Source of the DNA: an uncultured Rubripirellula sp.
GTDB taxonomy: Bacteria > Planctomycetota > Planctomycetia > Pirellulales > Pirellulaceae
Assembly: GCA_938045805.1 (NCBI GenBank)
Contig: CALIBL010000014.1
Span: 147,555 to 211,554, forward strand
DNA length: 64,000 nt
Direction: 5' to 3'
Of this stretch, positions 15,605 through 25,069 are shown piece after piece (position 1 is the stretch's first letter; every line of letters starts with the position of its first letter). The translations under genes were made by a program, and so were the position numbers. The notes under the pieces are model-generated. The model had not been told where the DNA came from. It did no database searches and saw nothing but the letters and a program-made list of their open reading frames with translations.

Positions 15605-17242
15605 CTACGACTTCGGCGACAATCCTCTCACCTTTCGCTGCCACTCCACTGGTTTTGGCCCACCGACACTTCCATCCTCGTAGTAATCTCTCAAACGCTC
15701 AAGCTCTTTCTTTGATGCCTGAATCTGACCCGCGTAGTTCGGATCCTCGTAGAGATTGTGAAGTTCGTCTGGGTCTGTTTCGAGATCGTAAAACTCCCAT
15801 TCATCGAACTCGTAGAAGTGCATCAATTTGTAACGATTGCCGCGTACTCCATTGTGACGGGGAACCATATGAACGCTTGGGTACTCATAGTAATGGTAAT
15901 AGATACTATCTCTCCACTGCGCGGGATCTTCACCTCGCAACAGAGGTACCAGGGATTGGCCTTGCATATCACTTGGCTGTTTAGCACCAGCCATCTCTAG
16001 GAAGGTTTGAGCATAATCAAGGTTTTGCACCAAGTGATGATCAACTGAATTCTCCTCCGTCACTCCGGGCCACTTTACGATCAGAGGCATCTTCAGGGAT
16101 TCTTCGTACATCCATCTTTTGTCATACCATCCGTGATCCCCCACATAGAAACCTTGATCAGAGGAATAAATCACGACGGTATTTTCACTGAGCCCTAGTT
16201 CTTCGAGCGTCGACATCAAGGTGCCTACACTTTCATCCACACCACGGATGCAGCGAAGGTAGTTCTTAGCGTAGCGTTGATATTTCCATCGCACCAAATC
16301 CTTACCCTTCAAGTCGGCCGCGTGGAAAGCTGCATCCCGCGGGCCATAAGCGTCACGCCAAGCCTTCATTTGCGATTCAGTCATTCGCTTCATGTTGGCC
16401 CAAGCGGACTTGTCAACACGTCCCTTCACACTCTGACCGTCAAACGAGGGAAGCAGATCGACAAACAGATCGAATTGCAAATGCATGTGCCGATCAATCT
16501 CAAGCTCCTGAAAACGTGCCGGCGGAGCATTGTCCTCCCAACGGTCAAATAGCGTTGCGGGTTCTGGTAGATCAATGTCTTCATAAAGATCAAGATGCCG
16601 TGGCGCGGGCATCCAGTTTCGATGCGGTGCTTTGTGCTGAACCATGAGCATGAAAGGCTTGCTCGAATCTCGCCCCTCTTTAAGCCACCGCACCGCTAAG
16701 TCAGTCACAATATCGGTGCAATGCCCTTGAACCTGCTTTCGCCCCTCGGGTGTGATTAAATCGGGGTTGTAGTAAAGCCCTTGGCCCGGCAATACCTGCC
16801 AATCATCAAATCCTTGCGGATTGCCCTTCAAATGCGACTTGCCGTAGATTGCCGTGGTGTATCCAACTTGTTGCAAAAGCTTCGGAAACGTCTGCTGATT
16901 CCAATCAAAGGTATTACCGTTGTTCATGAAGCCATTCTTATGGCTATGCTTACCAGTCTGAATCACCGCGCGGCTCGGACCACAGATCGAATTGGTACAA
17001 AAGCTATTGCGAAACAACATTCCCTGCTTCGCCAACTGATCAATATTGGGTGTTGGGTCTACCGACTTGAGCCAACCGTCGTAAGCGCCAATGGCATGGG
17101 GAGCATGATCATCGGAGAAAACAAAAAGAATATTGGGACGGCTCGCGGATTCAGCTGCTGACAAGTCGGACACCCATCCGAATGTACAGACCATCGCTAA
17201 AATGCAAAGAAATTCTTTTGGCTGCAACTGCGTGCTTTTCAT
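15605..17242 (-). CDS. secreted sulfatase (formylglycine type), family S1
   Basis: 545 residues. Signal peptide (FLCILAMVCTFGWVSDLSAA), metal-site NILFVFSDDHAPHA (Asp44, Asp45), and the signature C-G-P-S-R with the formylglycine Cys at 87, followed by AVIQTGKHSHKNGF. GKSHL, MLMVQHKAPHRNW and DQGFYVGDHGWYDKRW are typical of the heparan/choline-sulfatase-like S1 subfamilies acting on polysaccharides. The ATG at 17242 has AGGA six bases upstream and starts directly before the signal peptide. It is a single-gene unit, divergent from the dehydratase gene. Confidence 0.92.
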   Translation of the reverse strand: MKSTQLQPKEFLCILAMVCTFGWVSDLSAAESASRPNILFVFSDDHAPHAIGAYDGWLKSVDPTPNIDQLAKQGMLFRNSFCTNSICGPSRAVIQTGKHSHKNGFMNNGNTFDWNQQTFPKLLQQVGYTTAIYGKSHLKGNPQGFDDWQVLPGQGLYYNPDLITPEGRKQVQGHCTDIVTDLAVRWLKEGRDSSKPFMLMVQHKAPHRNWMPAPRHLDLYEDIDLPEPATLFDRWEDNAPPARFQELEIDRHMHLQFDLFVDLLPSFDGQSVKGRVDKSAWANMKRMTESQMKAWRDAYGPRDAAFHAADLKGKDLVRWKYQRYAKNYLRCIRGVDESVGTLMSTLEELGLSENTVVIYSSDQGFYVGDHGWYDKRWMYEESLKMPLIVKWPGVTEENSVDHHLVQNLDYAQTFLEMAGAKQPSDMQGQSLVPLLRGEDPAQWRDSIYYHYYEYPSVHMVPRHNGVRGNRYKLMHFYEFDEWEFYDLETDPDELHNLYEDPNYAGQIQASKKELERLRDYYEDGSVGGPKPVEWQRKVRGLSPKS

Positions 17243-17427
17243 CTCATATCCTTCAAATGACACGAACTTGGTTTACCGATACAAAACTTCGAAGAACCAG
17301 ATTCCGCCTCGTTTTTTGTCGGGCCTATCATAACCATTTTGCAAACGAGCATGGCTCTCCGATGCGTTAAAAACCGCTAAGATCGAGCGACTTCTCCTCC
17401 GACTCCACTCGATAGACACAATCCAAC

Positions 17428-18411
17428 ATGGCACAAATGCATCCCTTCGGCATTTCCGTCAACGACATTCGCCAAGCATCCGAGCGTCTCACTGAGAAGG
17501 TGATTCGAACCCCAGTGATTCCGTGTGATGCACTTTCTAAAACACTCGACCTCGATCTCCACTTCAAAGCCGAAAACCTCCAGCACGAAGGTTCCTTCAA
17601 GATTCGCGGTGCAACCAATGCTGTACTCGCCCTCGCTAATCGGGTCGGCAAAAACCAACTTGCTCAGCGGGGCGTGATCACCCACTCGTCGGGTAACCAT
17701 GCGGCCGCCCTTGCCAGAGCAGCATCATTGCTTGGCGTCGGAGCCAGAATCGTCATGCCCCACAATTCCTCCCCACGGAAGCTTACGGCAGTCCAGCGAT
17801 ATGGTATCCAACCCATTCTTTGTGAACCGAGCAGTGAAGCAAGGCAACTCAAGGCGGAGGAAATCATTGCTGAGACGCGAGCTCAAATGATTCACGCCTA
17901 CGATGACCCAGACATCATTGCGGGACAGGGAACTGTCGGCTTAGAGATCATCGAGCAAATTAAAAACATCGATGTCATCCTCGCTCCTGTAGGCGGTGGA
18001 GGGCTCCTTGCTGGAATCCTCGTTGCTGTAAAAAGCATTGCGCCGAACACACAAGTCTTCGGTTGTGAACCGACGTTTGCCGACGATGCCTACCGAAGCC
18101 TTCTGGCCGGAGCGATTGAAAAGCCCACCCGCTACGACTCGGTTGCCGACGGACTGAGAACCTGCTTGGGTGAAATCACCTTCCCCATCATTAAACACTT
18201 TGTCGATGGCATCCTATTGGTGGATGAAAGTGAGATTCTTGAAGCAACCCGAACCATTGCCACACAGGGGCGACTGGTCGCAGAACCATCGGGCGCAGTC
18301 ACCCTCGCCGCGGCAACTCGCTACCATCAGCAATTCAAGGGGAAACGCGTGGTGGCAGTAATCTCGGGTGGTAACCTCGACATGGGAGGCTGCTCTCTTG
18401 GTCGTGCTTGA
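17428..18411 (+). CDS. threonine dehydratase / serine racemase-like PLP enzyme (fold type II)
   Basis: 327 residues. The PLP-binding Lys58 lies in the family motif EGSFKIRGA, and the phosphate-binding glycine loop is VGGGGLLAGI. SSGNHAAALA is the usual substrate loop and SGGNLD the C-terminal motif. The absence of a regulatory ACT-like C-terminus fits catabolic threonine dehydratase, serine racemase or hydroxyaspartate dehydratase rather than the biosynthetic IlvA form. It should form 2-oxobutyrate or pyruvate plus ammonia in the cytoplasm. The ATG at 17428 was chosen because the known N-terminal helix (DIRQASERL) begins just after it. Confidence 0.88.
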   Translation: MAQMHPFGISVNDIRQASERLTEKVIRTPVIPCDALSKTLDLDLHFKAENLQHEGSFKIRGATNAVLALANRVGKNQLAQRGVITHSSGNHAAALARAASLLGVGARIVMPHNSSPRKLTAVQRYGIQPILCEPSSEARQLKAEEIIAETRAQMIHAYDDPDIIAGQGTVGLEIIEQIKNIDVILAPVGGGGLLAGILVAVKSIAPNTQVFGCEPTFADDAYRSLLAGAIEKPTRYDSVADGLRTCLGEITFPIIKHFVDGILLVDESEILEATRTIATQGRLVAEPSGAVTLAAATRYHQQFKGKRVVAVISGGNLDMGGCSLGRA

Positions 18412-18491
18412 GTGATTGCTGCCACGAAGATGTAGTCGATGGAACAACGCCATCGTCTCAGCGGTCACCAACTCTCAGCGAGCAATCGCCC

Positions 18492-20507
18492 TCAGAAAGC
18501 ATCTGAGTCAGCATCACTGGGCATTCGCCAATCTCCTCTCGGAGAGAGACTAACCGATCCGACTTTGGGTCCATCGGGAACGCAATTGCGTTTGAACTGG
18601 TTGGTGAAGAAGCGTCTATAGAAGAGATCCAGTGTTTCGCGGATCTTCTCGCCTGAATATTTCCCTTCAAACGGTGCGTGTAACGCAAGGTACAGAATTT
18701 TCTCTCGGGTGAACCCATGACGGATCAGGTGATACAGAAAAAAGTCGTGGAGTTCATACGGCCCGACCGATGCTTCCGTGCTCTGTCTAATCTCTCCAGT
18801 CTTGGTTGGTGGTAATAGCTCCGGCGAAATAGGCGTGTCCGCGATTCGATTCAACACGCCACAAAGCGGTGTCTCGGGATAACGCGATGCATAATGCCGT
18901 ACTAGAAAACGAACCAAAGATTTCGGGACGGAAGTATTGACGTTGTACATCGACATGTGGTCTGCATTGTAGGTGGACCACCCTAACGCCTGCTCGCTCA
19001 TATCCCCCGTGCCAATCACAAATCCACGCGTCATCAAAAGCATGGTTCGCATCCTCGCCTGAACATTCTCGAACACGAGATCCTTGGCATCATCGGGAAG
19101 GCGAGTCAATTCCACCTGAAACTGATCAATTTCGAGATCTTCTTCTAGGGTTAAACCAAAAGGTTGATGCCCCATCGACCGAAAGGTTTCCACACAATGA
19201 GATCGAATGTCGACACATTCCATCTTTACACCGAGCGTTTCCAGCAGCACCTCCGCGTTCGTCTTCGTGTGGCTCGTCGTTCCAAACCCAGGCATCACCA
19301 TTGCCAAAATACGATCGCGAGACCAACCAATTGCATCGCACGCTTGAACCGTCACAATCAACGCGAGGGTACTATCTAATCCACCGGAAACCCCAATCGA
19401 CAAGACCGTATTCTCAGGTAACCGAGTCAGTCTTTTTACGAGTCCTGCCACCTGAATCGCCAAGATTTCTGAACAGCGTGCATCTAGCTCGCTTTCGTTG
19501 GAAGGTACAAATGGCTGCGGGTCAATCCACCGGCAAAGTTCTCGGAGATGGGACGAATCCGAAGTCACCCCTGACTCACCATCCCCTGATGGCTCGTGGG
19601 GAAGCACCACACGTCGGAAATCCACTGCATGACGGTCACAAGCATCGGAAAAGGTTCCAACCACTCGTCGATCTCGCGCGATCTGCTGCAAGTCAACATC
19701 GCAAGTCACCTCAGTTGATTGAACGTACTCAGGCACTTGACCGTCACCAATCCTGCGCGACTCTCCGAGCAGTCGACCATTCTCCGAGATCATGGCGTGC
19801 CCACCGAAGACGAGATCCGATGTCGACTCGCCGGGCCCCGAAGATGCATAGGCATAAACTGCGAGGCAGCGACCGGACTGGACACGAACGAGGTCTCGTC
19901 GCCAGTCTGCTTTACCAATCGTTTCGTTGCTCGCCGAAAGATTCAACAGCACATTGGCACCAGCTAGTGCAGCATAACTACTTGGCGGAATTGGCCCCCA
20001 AAGATCCTCACAAATCTCGATCCCAATCTGAGCTGGCCCCATTTCAAAAATCAGATCGGTTCCGAACGGGATCTCTAGTTCGCCAAGTTGGATCGACTTG
20101 GGGTCGGATTTACCGGCACGGCGAAAATGTCGAGACTCATAAAACTCGTGATAGGTTGGGAGGTAGCTCTTGGGGACCAGCCCGTGGATCGTGCCACGGG
20201 AAACGACCGCCGCAACGTTCATCAATGAGTGATTAACCAACAACGGGAGTCCCGCCACAACAACCGAATCGACCTGCTTGGTTAGATCGGCAAGGCCAAG
20301 CAATGCATCCTTCGCTGCGTCGATCAAGCTGTCGGTTAAAAACAAATCGCCACACGTGTAGCCCGTTAAGCAAAGCTCGGGAAGCAACACAAGATCCGCA
20401 TCAGTGCGATCGAGTTGATCGTAGATGTGCTGGAGATTCCGTGCAGGATTCGCAATCTCTAACGGAGGCGACGCCGCGCAGATTCGGAAAAAGCCGTGTG
20501 GAAACAA
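18492..20507 (-). CDS. nadE: glutamine-dependent NAD+ synthetase
   Basis: 671 residues with two domains. The N-terminal nitrilase-type glutaminase has the triad Glu44 (LLPELCLTGY), Lys113 (VPKSYLP) and Cys166 (GIEICEDLWGP). The C-terminal synthetase domain has the ATP loop SGGLDS at 374-379, and GTGDMSE and TPLCG motifs. It amidates deamido-NAD+ with ammonia from glutamine, the last step of NAD synthesis. The start is TTG 20507, with GAGG five bases upstream; no closer ATG gives a complete first strand. Convergent with the dehydratase gene, 80 bp apart, with no clear terminator. Confidence 0.94.
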   Translation of the reverse strand: MFPHGFFRICAASPPLEIANPARNLQHIYDQLDRTDADLVLLPELCLTGYTCGDLFLTDSLIDAAKDALLGLADLTKQVDSVVVAGLPLLVNHSLMNVAAVVSRGTIHGLVPKSYLPTYHEFYESRHFRRAGKSDPKSIQLGELEIPFGTDLIFEMGPAQIGIEICEDLWGPIPPSSYAALAGANVLLNLSASNETIGKADWRRDLVRVQSGRCLAVYAYASSGPGESTSDLVFGGHAMISENGRLLGESRRIGDGQVPEYVQSTEVTCDVDLQQIARDRRVVGTFSDACDRHAVDFRRVVLPHEPSGDGESGVTSDSSHLRELCRWIDPQPFVPSNESELDARCSEILAIQVAGLVKRLTRLPENTVLSIGVSGGLDSTLALIVTVQACDAIGWSRDRILAMVMPGFGTTSHTKTNAEVLLETLGVKMECVDIRSHCVETFRSMGHQPFGLTLEEDLEIDQFQVELTRLPDDAKDLVFENVQARMRTMLLMTRGFVIGTGDMSEQALGWSTYNADHMSMYNVNTSVPKSLVRFLVRHYASRYPETPLCGVLNRIADTPISPELLPPTKTGEIRQSTEASVGPYELHDFFLYHLIRHGFTREKILYLALHAPFEGKYSGEKIRETLDLFYRRFFTNQFKRNCVPDGPKVGSVSLSPRGDWRMPSDADSDAF

Positions 20508-20733
20508 ATGATCCTCGCTGACCCCAAAAACCGACGGAATCTTTGTCCGTCATCGATCAGATGCGATTCGTTCCGCCCGCCACTAGGCAGTCGGTCATAC
20601 TGCAAACTAACAGGAATATTCCACGTCTCAACCCGTTGGGACCGAATTTCCAAATCTCCCGCGGCCTGAAAGCACTCAGGCTCGCCACCAAATCCTCCTA
20701 AACCTCGTAATCAAACACCTTTAGGTCCCGAGC

Positions 20734-21423
20734 ATGTCGACAAATTCCCCGATTACCTACGACTTGTTTGACTTTTTGACCGACCTGCAGATCAACAACC
20801 AGCGTCCCTGGTTTGCTGAAAACAAACTCCGCTACCAGGAGCAAGTACTCCATCCAGCAGTCCAATTTTGCGAACGAATTCAAGGCCCTCTAAAGAAAGT
20901 CGCACCCAAAATCGTTGTGAGCCCCAAGCCGCACCGTGGCTCGGTGATGCGGATTTACCGAGACACCCGTTTTTCAAAAGATAAACACCCATTCAAAACC
21001 AATGTCGGAATCTCACTCCGACACAAAGACGCCAACGAGATTCATGCACCAGGGATTTACTTGCACCTTGAGCCTCGAAATTGTTTCTTGGGGTGCGGAT
21101 GCTGGAAACCAGATCGAATCGCACTAACTCAAATTCGTCAGGCAATTCTTGATCAACCCACGGCATGGAGGCGAACCGTCAAACAAATCCAAAACCACGG
21201 TGTTTTTGAAATCGCTGGTGATTCCCTCAAACGTGGCCCTCGAGATATCCCCTTGGATCACCCGCACATTGATGATCTAAAACGAACCGACTTCATCCTC
21301 CTATCGACTTATTCGGAAGAGGAAACGATCCACTCTGGTTTCATCGAGCGAGTGGTTGACGAAATTCGGACGGCAAAACCTTGGATGCGGTTCCTCTGCA
21401 AGGCTATGGATCTACCCTACTAA
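20734..21423 (+). CDS. DUF2461 (TIGR02453) family protein
   Basis: 229 residues. Family landmarks are DFLTDLQINNQRPWFAENK at the N-terminus, VMRIYRDTRFSKDKHPFKTN in the middle and GIYLHLEP shortly after. DUF2461 proteins are widespread and uncharacterised; they are soluble, with no signal peptide here. Its stop lies one base from the stop of the convergent gene at 21425, so any terminator must lie inside coding sequence. Confidence 0.88.
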   Translation: MSTNSPITYDLFDFLTDLQINNQRPWFAENKLRYQEQVLHPAVQFCERIQGPLKKVAPKIVVSPKPHRGSVMRIYRDTRFSKDKHPFKTNVGISLRHKDANEIHAPGIYLHLEPRNCFLGCGCWKPDRIALTQIRQAILDQPTAWRRTVKQIQNHGVFEIAGDSLKRGPRDIPLDHPHIDDLKRTDFILLSTYSEEETIHSGFIERVVDEIRTAKPWMRFLCKAMDLPY

Positions 21424-21424
21424 T

Positions 21425-22324
21425 TCACTCGGTTGCGAGTGATGCCGAGAGACGTTGCACTTTGATCGGCCACGGATCTTCGGCACCAGACTCTGCCTCC
21501 CACCAGTTCAAGACCGTGCCAACCAGCAGAGAATCCCCCAACCGCCAGAGTTCAATCGCCCTCTCAACTGGCAATTCAGTATCGCGAACAAGATCAAATT
21601 CGCGGCCAACCTCCAAGCACTGGATCATCAGCGCGAGGTGATAGGCTTTCCGAATCTCTGGGCTCAAATCGTCAAAATCAAGTGTTTGCGAGACACGAAG
21701 GAGGTGTATCAGAAACGCCAAACGCAAAACCTCGGGCACCGCAGGGTCGACATCTGTAAGCATCGCTTCCATCCAAACGCGACCCGTTCGGGGATCCGCA
21801 CCCCCATCGCCACCGCGCACTGGCTGAATCATGACGAGCGGGATCGACGGTTGTGCATCCTGCACCGTCGAGACGCTGCCGCCCCAAAATCCTTTGGTAA
21901 GCATGTGAAGCAAACCAAAACCACAAGTCTCCCAACGATCTCGAAGAGGCCGAAAACGTAGTTCAATTTGGGCAGCCAACTGGGGAAACGCCTGATCAAA
22001 ATCATGCCGACCTCCGGTCAGCAGACTCGCAACCTGCCTCTCAACGCTCTCCAACATCAACTCAGAGCACCCAGCTCCACGAAGTGACTCGGGAATGGAA
22101 GCAAGAACCGTTTTTCCACCCTGAGCGGAAGACCGCAAACCTTCCCAGAATCTCCCGCACTCCAAAGAATGCGTCAGCAAACGATCATTGACCGTTTGCA
22201 CTGTACCCTTCAACATTGATCTGAGCGTCGGCTCAACGGATCGCTCACCCAACGCAACAACATAAATTGACTGAGCAAAACTTAGTTCAACGTCGACACT
22301 CCACCGAAGTGCTGCACGGTTCAC
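21425..22324 (-). CDS. unknown protein coupled to chorismate mutase
   Basis: About 299 residues, mostly helical in appearance, with acidic stretches and a Trp-containing C-terminus; no signal peptide and no recognised domain. The GTG at 22324 begins one base after the aroH stop (TAGCGTG), with GAGG six bases upstream, so translation is probably coupled to aroH. The frame extends into aroH up to 22372 but those codons overlap a known gene. The tight link suggests a shared transcript but does not define a function. Confidence 0.68.
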   Translation of the reverse strand: MNRAALRWSVDVELSFAQSIYVVALGERSVEPTLRSMLKGTVQTVNDRLLTHSLECGRFWEGLRSSAQGGKTVLASIPESLRGAGCSELMLESVERQVASLLTGGRHDFDQAFPQLAAQIELRFRPLRDRWETCGFGLLHMLTKGFWGGSVSTVQDAQPSIPLVMIQPVRGGDGGADPRTGRVWMEAMLTDVDPAVPEVLRLAFLIHLLRVSQTLDFDDLSPEIRKAYHLALMIQCLEVGREFDLVRDTELPVERAIELWRLGDSLLVGTVLNWWEAESGAEDPWPIKVQRLSASLATE

Positions 22325-22325
22325 G

Positions 22326-22766
22326 CTAGCCCTCACCCATATTGGCCCGTATCCACTCTTCAAGCTCTTCAAAATCGACAGGCGGAAGCTCGCTCAGGTC
22401 AGGTCGTAACTTTTTTGCTCCATGAAGATAGACGTGCTGGATCTCATCCTGTGGCTTGTCAGTGTTCCAGAGAACCAGTAGGCGGATGCACTTTGGAAGT
22501 GCCCCTGGAACTGCGATTTCATAGGCACAAAGCAAAGGCACATCCAGCCAACCTAACTGTCGCGCTGCCAGAGCCGGAAACTCGGCACCCAGATCCTTGG
22601 TGACAGTAAAAGTCACGCTCGCAACATCCGTTGCCTCGATACCATTACGACGGATCACCAACGCGAGCATCTGTCTGGTCGCGGTCAGAATTTCATCACG
22701 ATCATCCGCAGTAACGGTCGTTGCACCACGTACTCCTCGACAAACCGTAGAACGACTCTCGCTCAT
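22326..22766 (-). CDS. aroH: monofunctional chorismate mutase, AroH type
   Basis: 147 residues. Begins with the AroH signature [10 protein letters not shown], then [28 protein letters not shown], and the C-terminal [25 protein letters not shown] motifs. The Bacillus-type trimeric AroH fold uses these Arg and Glu residues to rearrange chorismate to prephenate for Phe and Tyr synthesis. ATG 22766 is preferred over a GTG four codons upstream. The following gene starts one base after its stop. Confidence 0.92.
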   Translation of the reverse strand: MSESRSTVCRGVRGATTVTADDRDEILTATRQMLALVIRRNGIEATDVASVTFTVTKDLGAEFPALAARQLGWLDVPLLCAYEIAVPGALPKCIRLLVLWNTDKPQDEIQHVYLHGAKKLRPDLSELPPVDFEELEEWIRANMGEG

Positions 22767-22956
22767 AAATCCACTCACGGGAAACGACAGGAGGATTCCA
22801 CCTCCGCAAAATCACATTGCCGTACTATAGATGATTGACTCAGATGACGATAATCGGGTAATTAAAGTTTTCTCAGAGCAGGCTTCCGCGCCGAAAAGCC
22901 TTTGAGCACGTCACCCGCAGGTAGAATCCCGCTTTTCCGAATAAAGGCTCACTCCC

Positions 22957-23211
22957 ATGCCTCCCGAACGCAGTCGCTATCAAGAAAAGATTATCAAGAA
23001 TTATTACCAAAACCGGGACGCAATCGGCCTTCAAAAAGCGCAGGAAGCGGTCACCGAGCTCTACTTAAGCGAAGGTAAGAAAAGAGACACGGTTTGGAAA
23101 CGCCTCAGCAGTCATCTCGAAAAAGTAGGGCTGACGGCGAAACAGATCGATCACCTCCGGAACGAGGACAGCCCCGAATTAGTTCTCGAGGCGCTCAAGA
23201 AGTTCATCTAG
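22957..23211 (+). CDS. small conserved-looking protein of unknown function (84 aa)
   Basis: An ATG at 22957 opens a soluble, highly charged, mostly helical protein (RYQEKIIKNYYQNRD, ELYLSEGKKRDTVWKRL) ending in LEALKKFI. Length and composition suggest a real gene: no stop, even codon use and no overlap with other genes. No domain is recognised. Confidence 0.68.
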   Translation: MPPERSRYQEKIIKNYYQNRDAIGLQKAQEAVTELYLSEGKKRDTVWKRLSSHLEKVGLTAKQIDHLRNEDSPELVLEALKKFI

Positions 23212-23279
23212 TCTAAATCCGAGACCTCCGTGCAAGGTGGATTCTAATCAGCATCTGGCAGTCCGCTGTACTTGCCGGA

Positions 23280-23582
23280 TTAGTCAACACAGTGCGTCAA
23301 GGCGTCCCGGAACTTAGATCGCCAAAAGAAGCGTTGCAGAAGACCCGGCCGACGCAAATTCGGATCGTCGGACATCAGGACATTGGTTTTACCCGTAGAG
23401 GTTCTCAGTAAAATCTGGCCGTCAGGCAACAATCGATCTACCACCCAGAATTTGTCGACGGTGTAAGTGTAAGACTCACCCTTGGAACTAGCATTCACGT
23501 GAGCGGCACGTGGCCCCGGAGAACTGCTTCGTTTGGACTTTCGATACACCACCCAATCCCCTTGGGCCCAATCCTTTCGCAT
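23280..23582 (-). CDS. small unknown protein, planctomycete type (100 aa)
   Basis: Begins at ATG 23582 with RKDWAQGDWVVYRKSKRS, followed by SPGPRA, KGESYTYTVDKFWVV and a basic C-terminus LQRFFWRSKF. The pattern (D-W-V-V-Y-R, SPGPRA, VDKFWVV, DPNLRRPG) resembles a family I associate with planctomycetes, without known function. The frame extends upstream to 23777, but that part has no protein-like features and no RBS. Confidence 0.65.
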   Translation of the reverse strand: MRKDWAQGDWVVYRKSKRSSSPGPRAAHVNASSKGESYTYTVDKFWVVDRLLPDGQILLRTSTGKTNVLMSDDPNLRRPGLLQRFFWRSKFRDALTHCVD

Positions 23583-23909
23583 TGTTACGCACCATTTGCT
23601 TGCAATGATGAATCCTAACTCGTTGCTACAGCTTAGTTTCTTAAGCGATTCTTCATCAAGACTTATCTTCGGAGCCCTTAAGTTAAGATTCAGCTTGAAA
23701 AATCGCGCCCCAATCGGTTTTGAAAAGTGTGGGTAGGATCGCTCGCGATCCATTTCCCCTATACTACCTATTAGCACGACCGATCAATGGCCCAGGTCAC
23801 GGTGCACTCAAGCGTGCATCAATCACTGAATGCGATTGAAGCGAATCAGAAAACCAATGCGCGATGCGCTCCACCGCGCGTCGTCACTCCCTTAACCGAG
23901 CCCCATCCC
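23583..23909. other. divergent intergenic region
   Basis: 327 bp between the 100-aa gene (-) and floA (+). An in-frame ATG at 23787 could extend FloA by 41 residues, but the added sequence is polar and unlike the family. No other feature seen. Confidence 0.4.
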
Positions 23910-24944
23910 ATGCACTTTCTATCCCCAGAAGATTCGAGTTCGCCAAACTTGATGGCATTCTCTGTTCTTTCACAAGGTGACCTAACCGATCAAGGATGGC
24001 TCGGTAGCCTCCTGTTCGCCTTAACTGTTTTGGGGGTTGTTTTCCTAGTCGCGTTAGGTTTCTTCTTCACACGCTACTTTAAGCTTTGGTTTCAGGCCTA
24101 CATGTCGGTTGCAGACGTCAGTCTGGTGAGTCTGATTCGAATGCACTTCACGAAGGTAAACCCAGTGGTAGTGGTGCAAGCAAAAGTGATGAGTGTGCAA
24201 GCGGGTTTAGACATCAATCGCAGCACCGGAATTAGCACACGCCGGCTCGAGGCGCACTACCTAGCAGGCGGAAAGGTAATCAATGTCATTCACGCAATTA
24301 TCGCCGCCCATCGAGCTGAAATCCCGTTGGATTTCGATCAAGCCGCTGCCATTGACCTCGCCGGTCGTGACGTCCTCGACGCGGTGCAAACAAGCGTCTA
24401 CCCCAAGGTGATCGACTGCCCCGACCCAGCGCGAAGCGGCAAAACGACCCTTAGTGCCATCACCAAAAACGGAATTGAACTTCGAGTGAGGGCGAGAGTG
24501 ACCGTTCGCACGAATCTTTCGCAACTGATCGGTGGTGCAACCGAAGACACCGTCATTGCCCGTGTGGGTGAAGCGATCATTAGCTCGATTGGCTCAGCCA
24601 GCTCTCACTTTGAAGTACTCGAAAACCCAGACATGATTACTCGGGTCGTGCTCTCTCGTGGGCTCGATGCACAAACCGCATTTGAAATCGTCTCCATCGA
24701 TATTGCAGACATCGATGTCGGAGAGAATATCGGAGCGAGATTGCAAAGTGATCAGGCCGAAGCAGATACCCGAGTCGCTCAGGCCCAAGCCGAACGACGT
24801 CGCGCTGAAGCGATTGCAGAAGAGCAGCAAATGCGTGCAAAAGTGGCAGAGAACCGCGCCCAATTGGTTCTCGCCGAATCCGAAGTGCCACTCGCTATGG
24901 CGGAAGCGTTTCAGGCAGGTCGAATTGACTCCGCGGTCAAGTAG
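23910..24944 (+). CDS. floA: flotillin-like protein FloA
   Basis: 344 residues from ATG 23910. One hydrophobic membrane segment (about residues 29-55, [20 protein letters not shown]) is followed by the SPFH/flotillin-like domain: [78 protein letters not shown]. The C-terminus is the Ala/Glu/Arg-rich coiled coil ([18 protein letters not shown]). FloA scaffolds functional membrane microdomains. NfeD, its frequent partner, is not adjacent. The downstream neighbour is an unrelated hydrolase on the same strand. Confidence 0.92.
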   Translation: MHFLSPEDSSSPNLMAFSVLSQGDLTDQGWLGSLLFALTVLGVVFLVALGFFFTRYFKLWFQAYMSVADVSLVSLIRMHFTKVNPVVVVQAKVMSVQAGLDINRSTGISTRRLEAHYLAGGKVINVIHAIIAAHRAEIPLDFDQAAAIDLAGRDVLDAVQTSVYPKVIDCPDPARSGKTTLSAITKNGIELRVRARVTVRTNLSQLIGGATEDTVIARVGEAIISSIGSASSHFEVLENPDMITRVVLSRGLDAQTAFEIVSIDIADIDVGENIGARLQSDQAEADTRVAQAQAERRRAEAIAEEQQMRAKVAENRAQLVLAESEVPLAMAEAFQAGRIDSAVK

Positions 24945-25069
24945 CCAGCCACCGAGTAGGCACCAAGGTTGCACTTGGCTTTCGCCGCATCGCAACCGCG
25001 GCATCGAATCAACAGATGGGACGCAGCACAAACCTCCACGCAACCTCCCGTGGAAAATCTTTTAAGACC

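Noticed and set aside
15343..15984. 213-codon frame on the plus strand
   Set aside because: Its second half is antisense to the sulfatase gene and the first half has no RBS or protein-like pattern.
19301..20236. 311-codon open frame on the plus strand
   Set aside because: It lies entirely antisense to nadE, whose motifs are unambiguous; composition is not protein-like.
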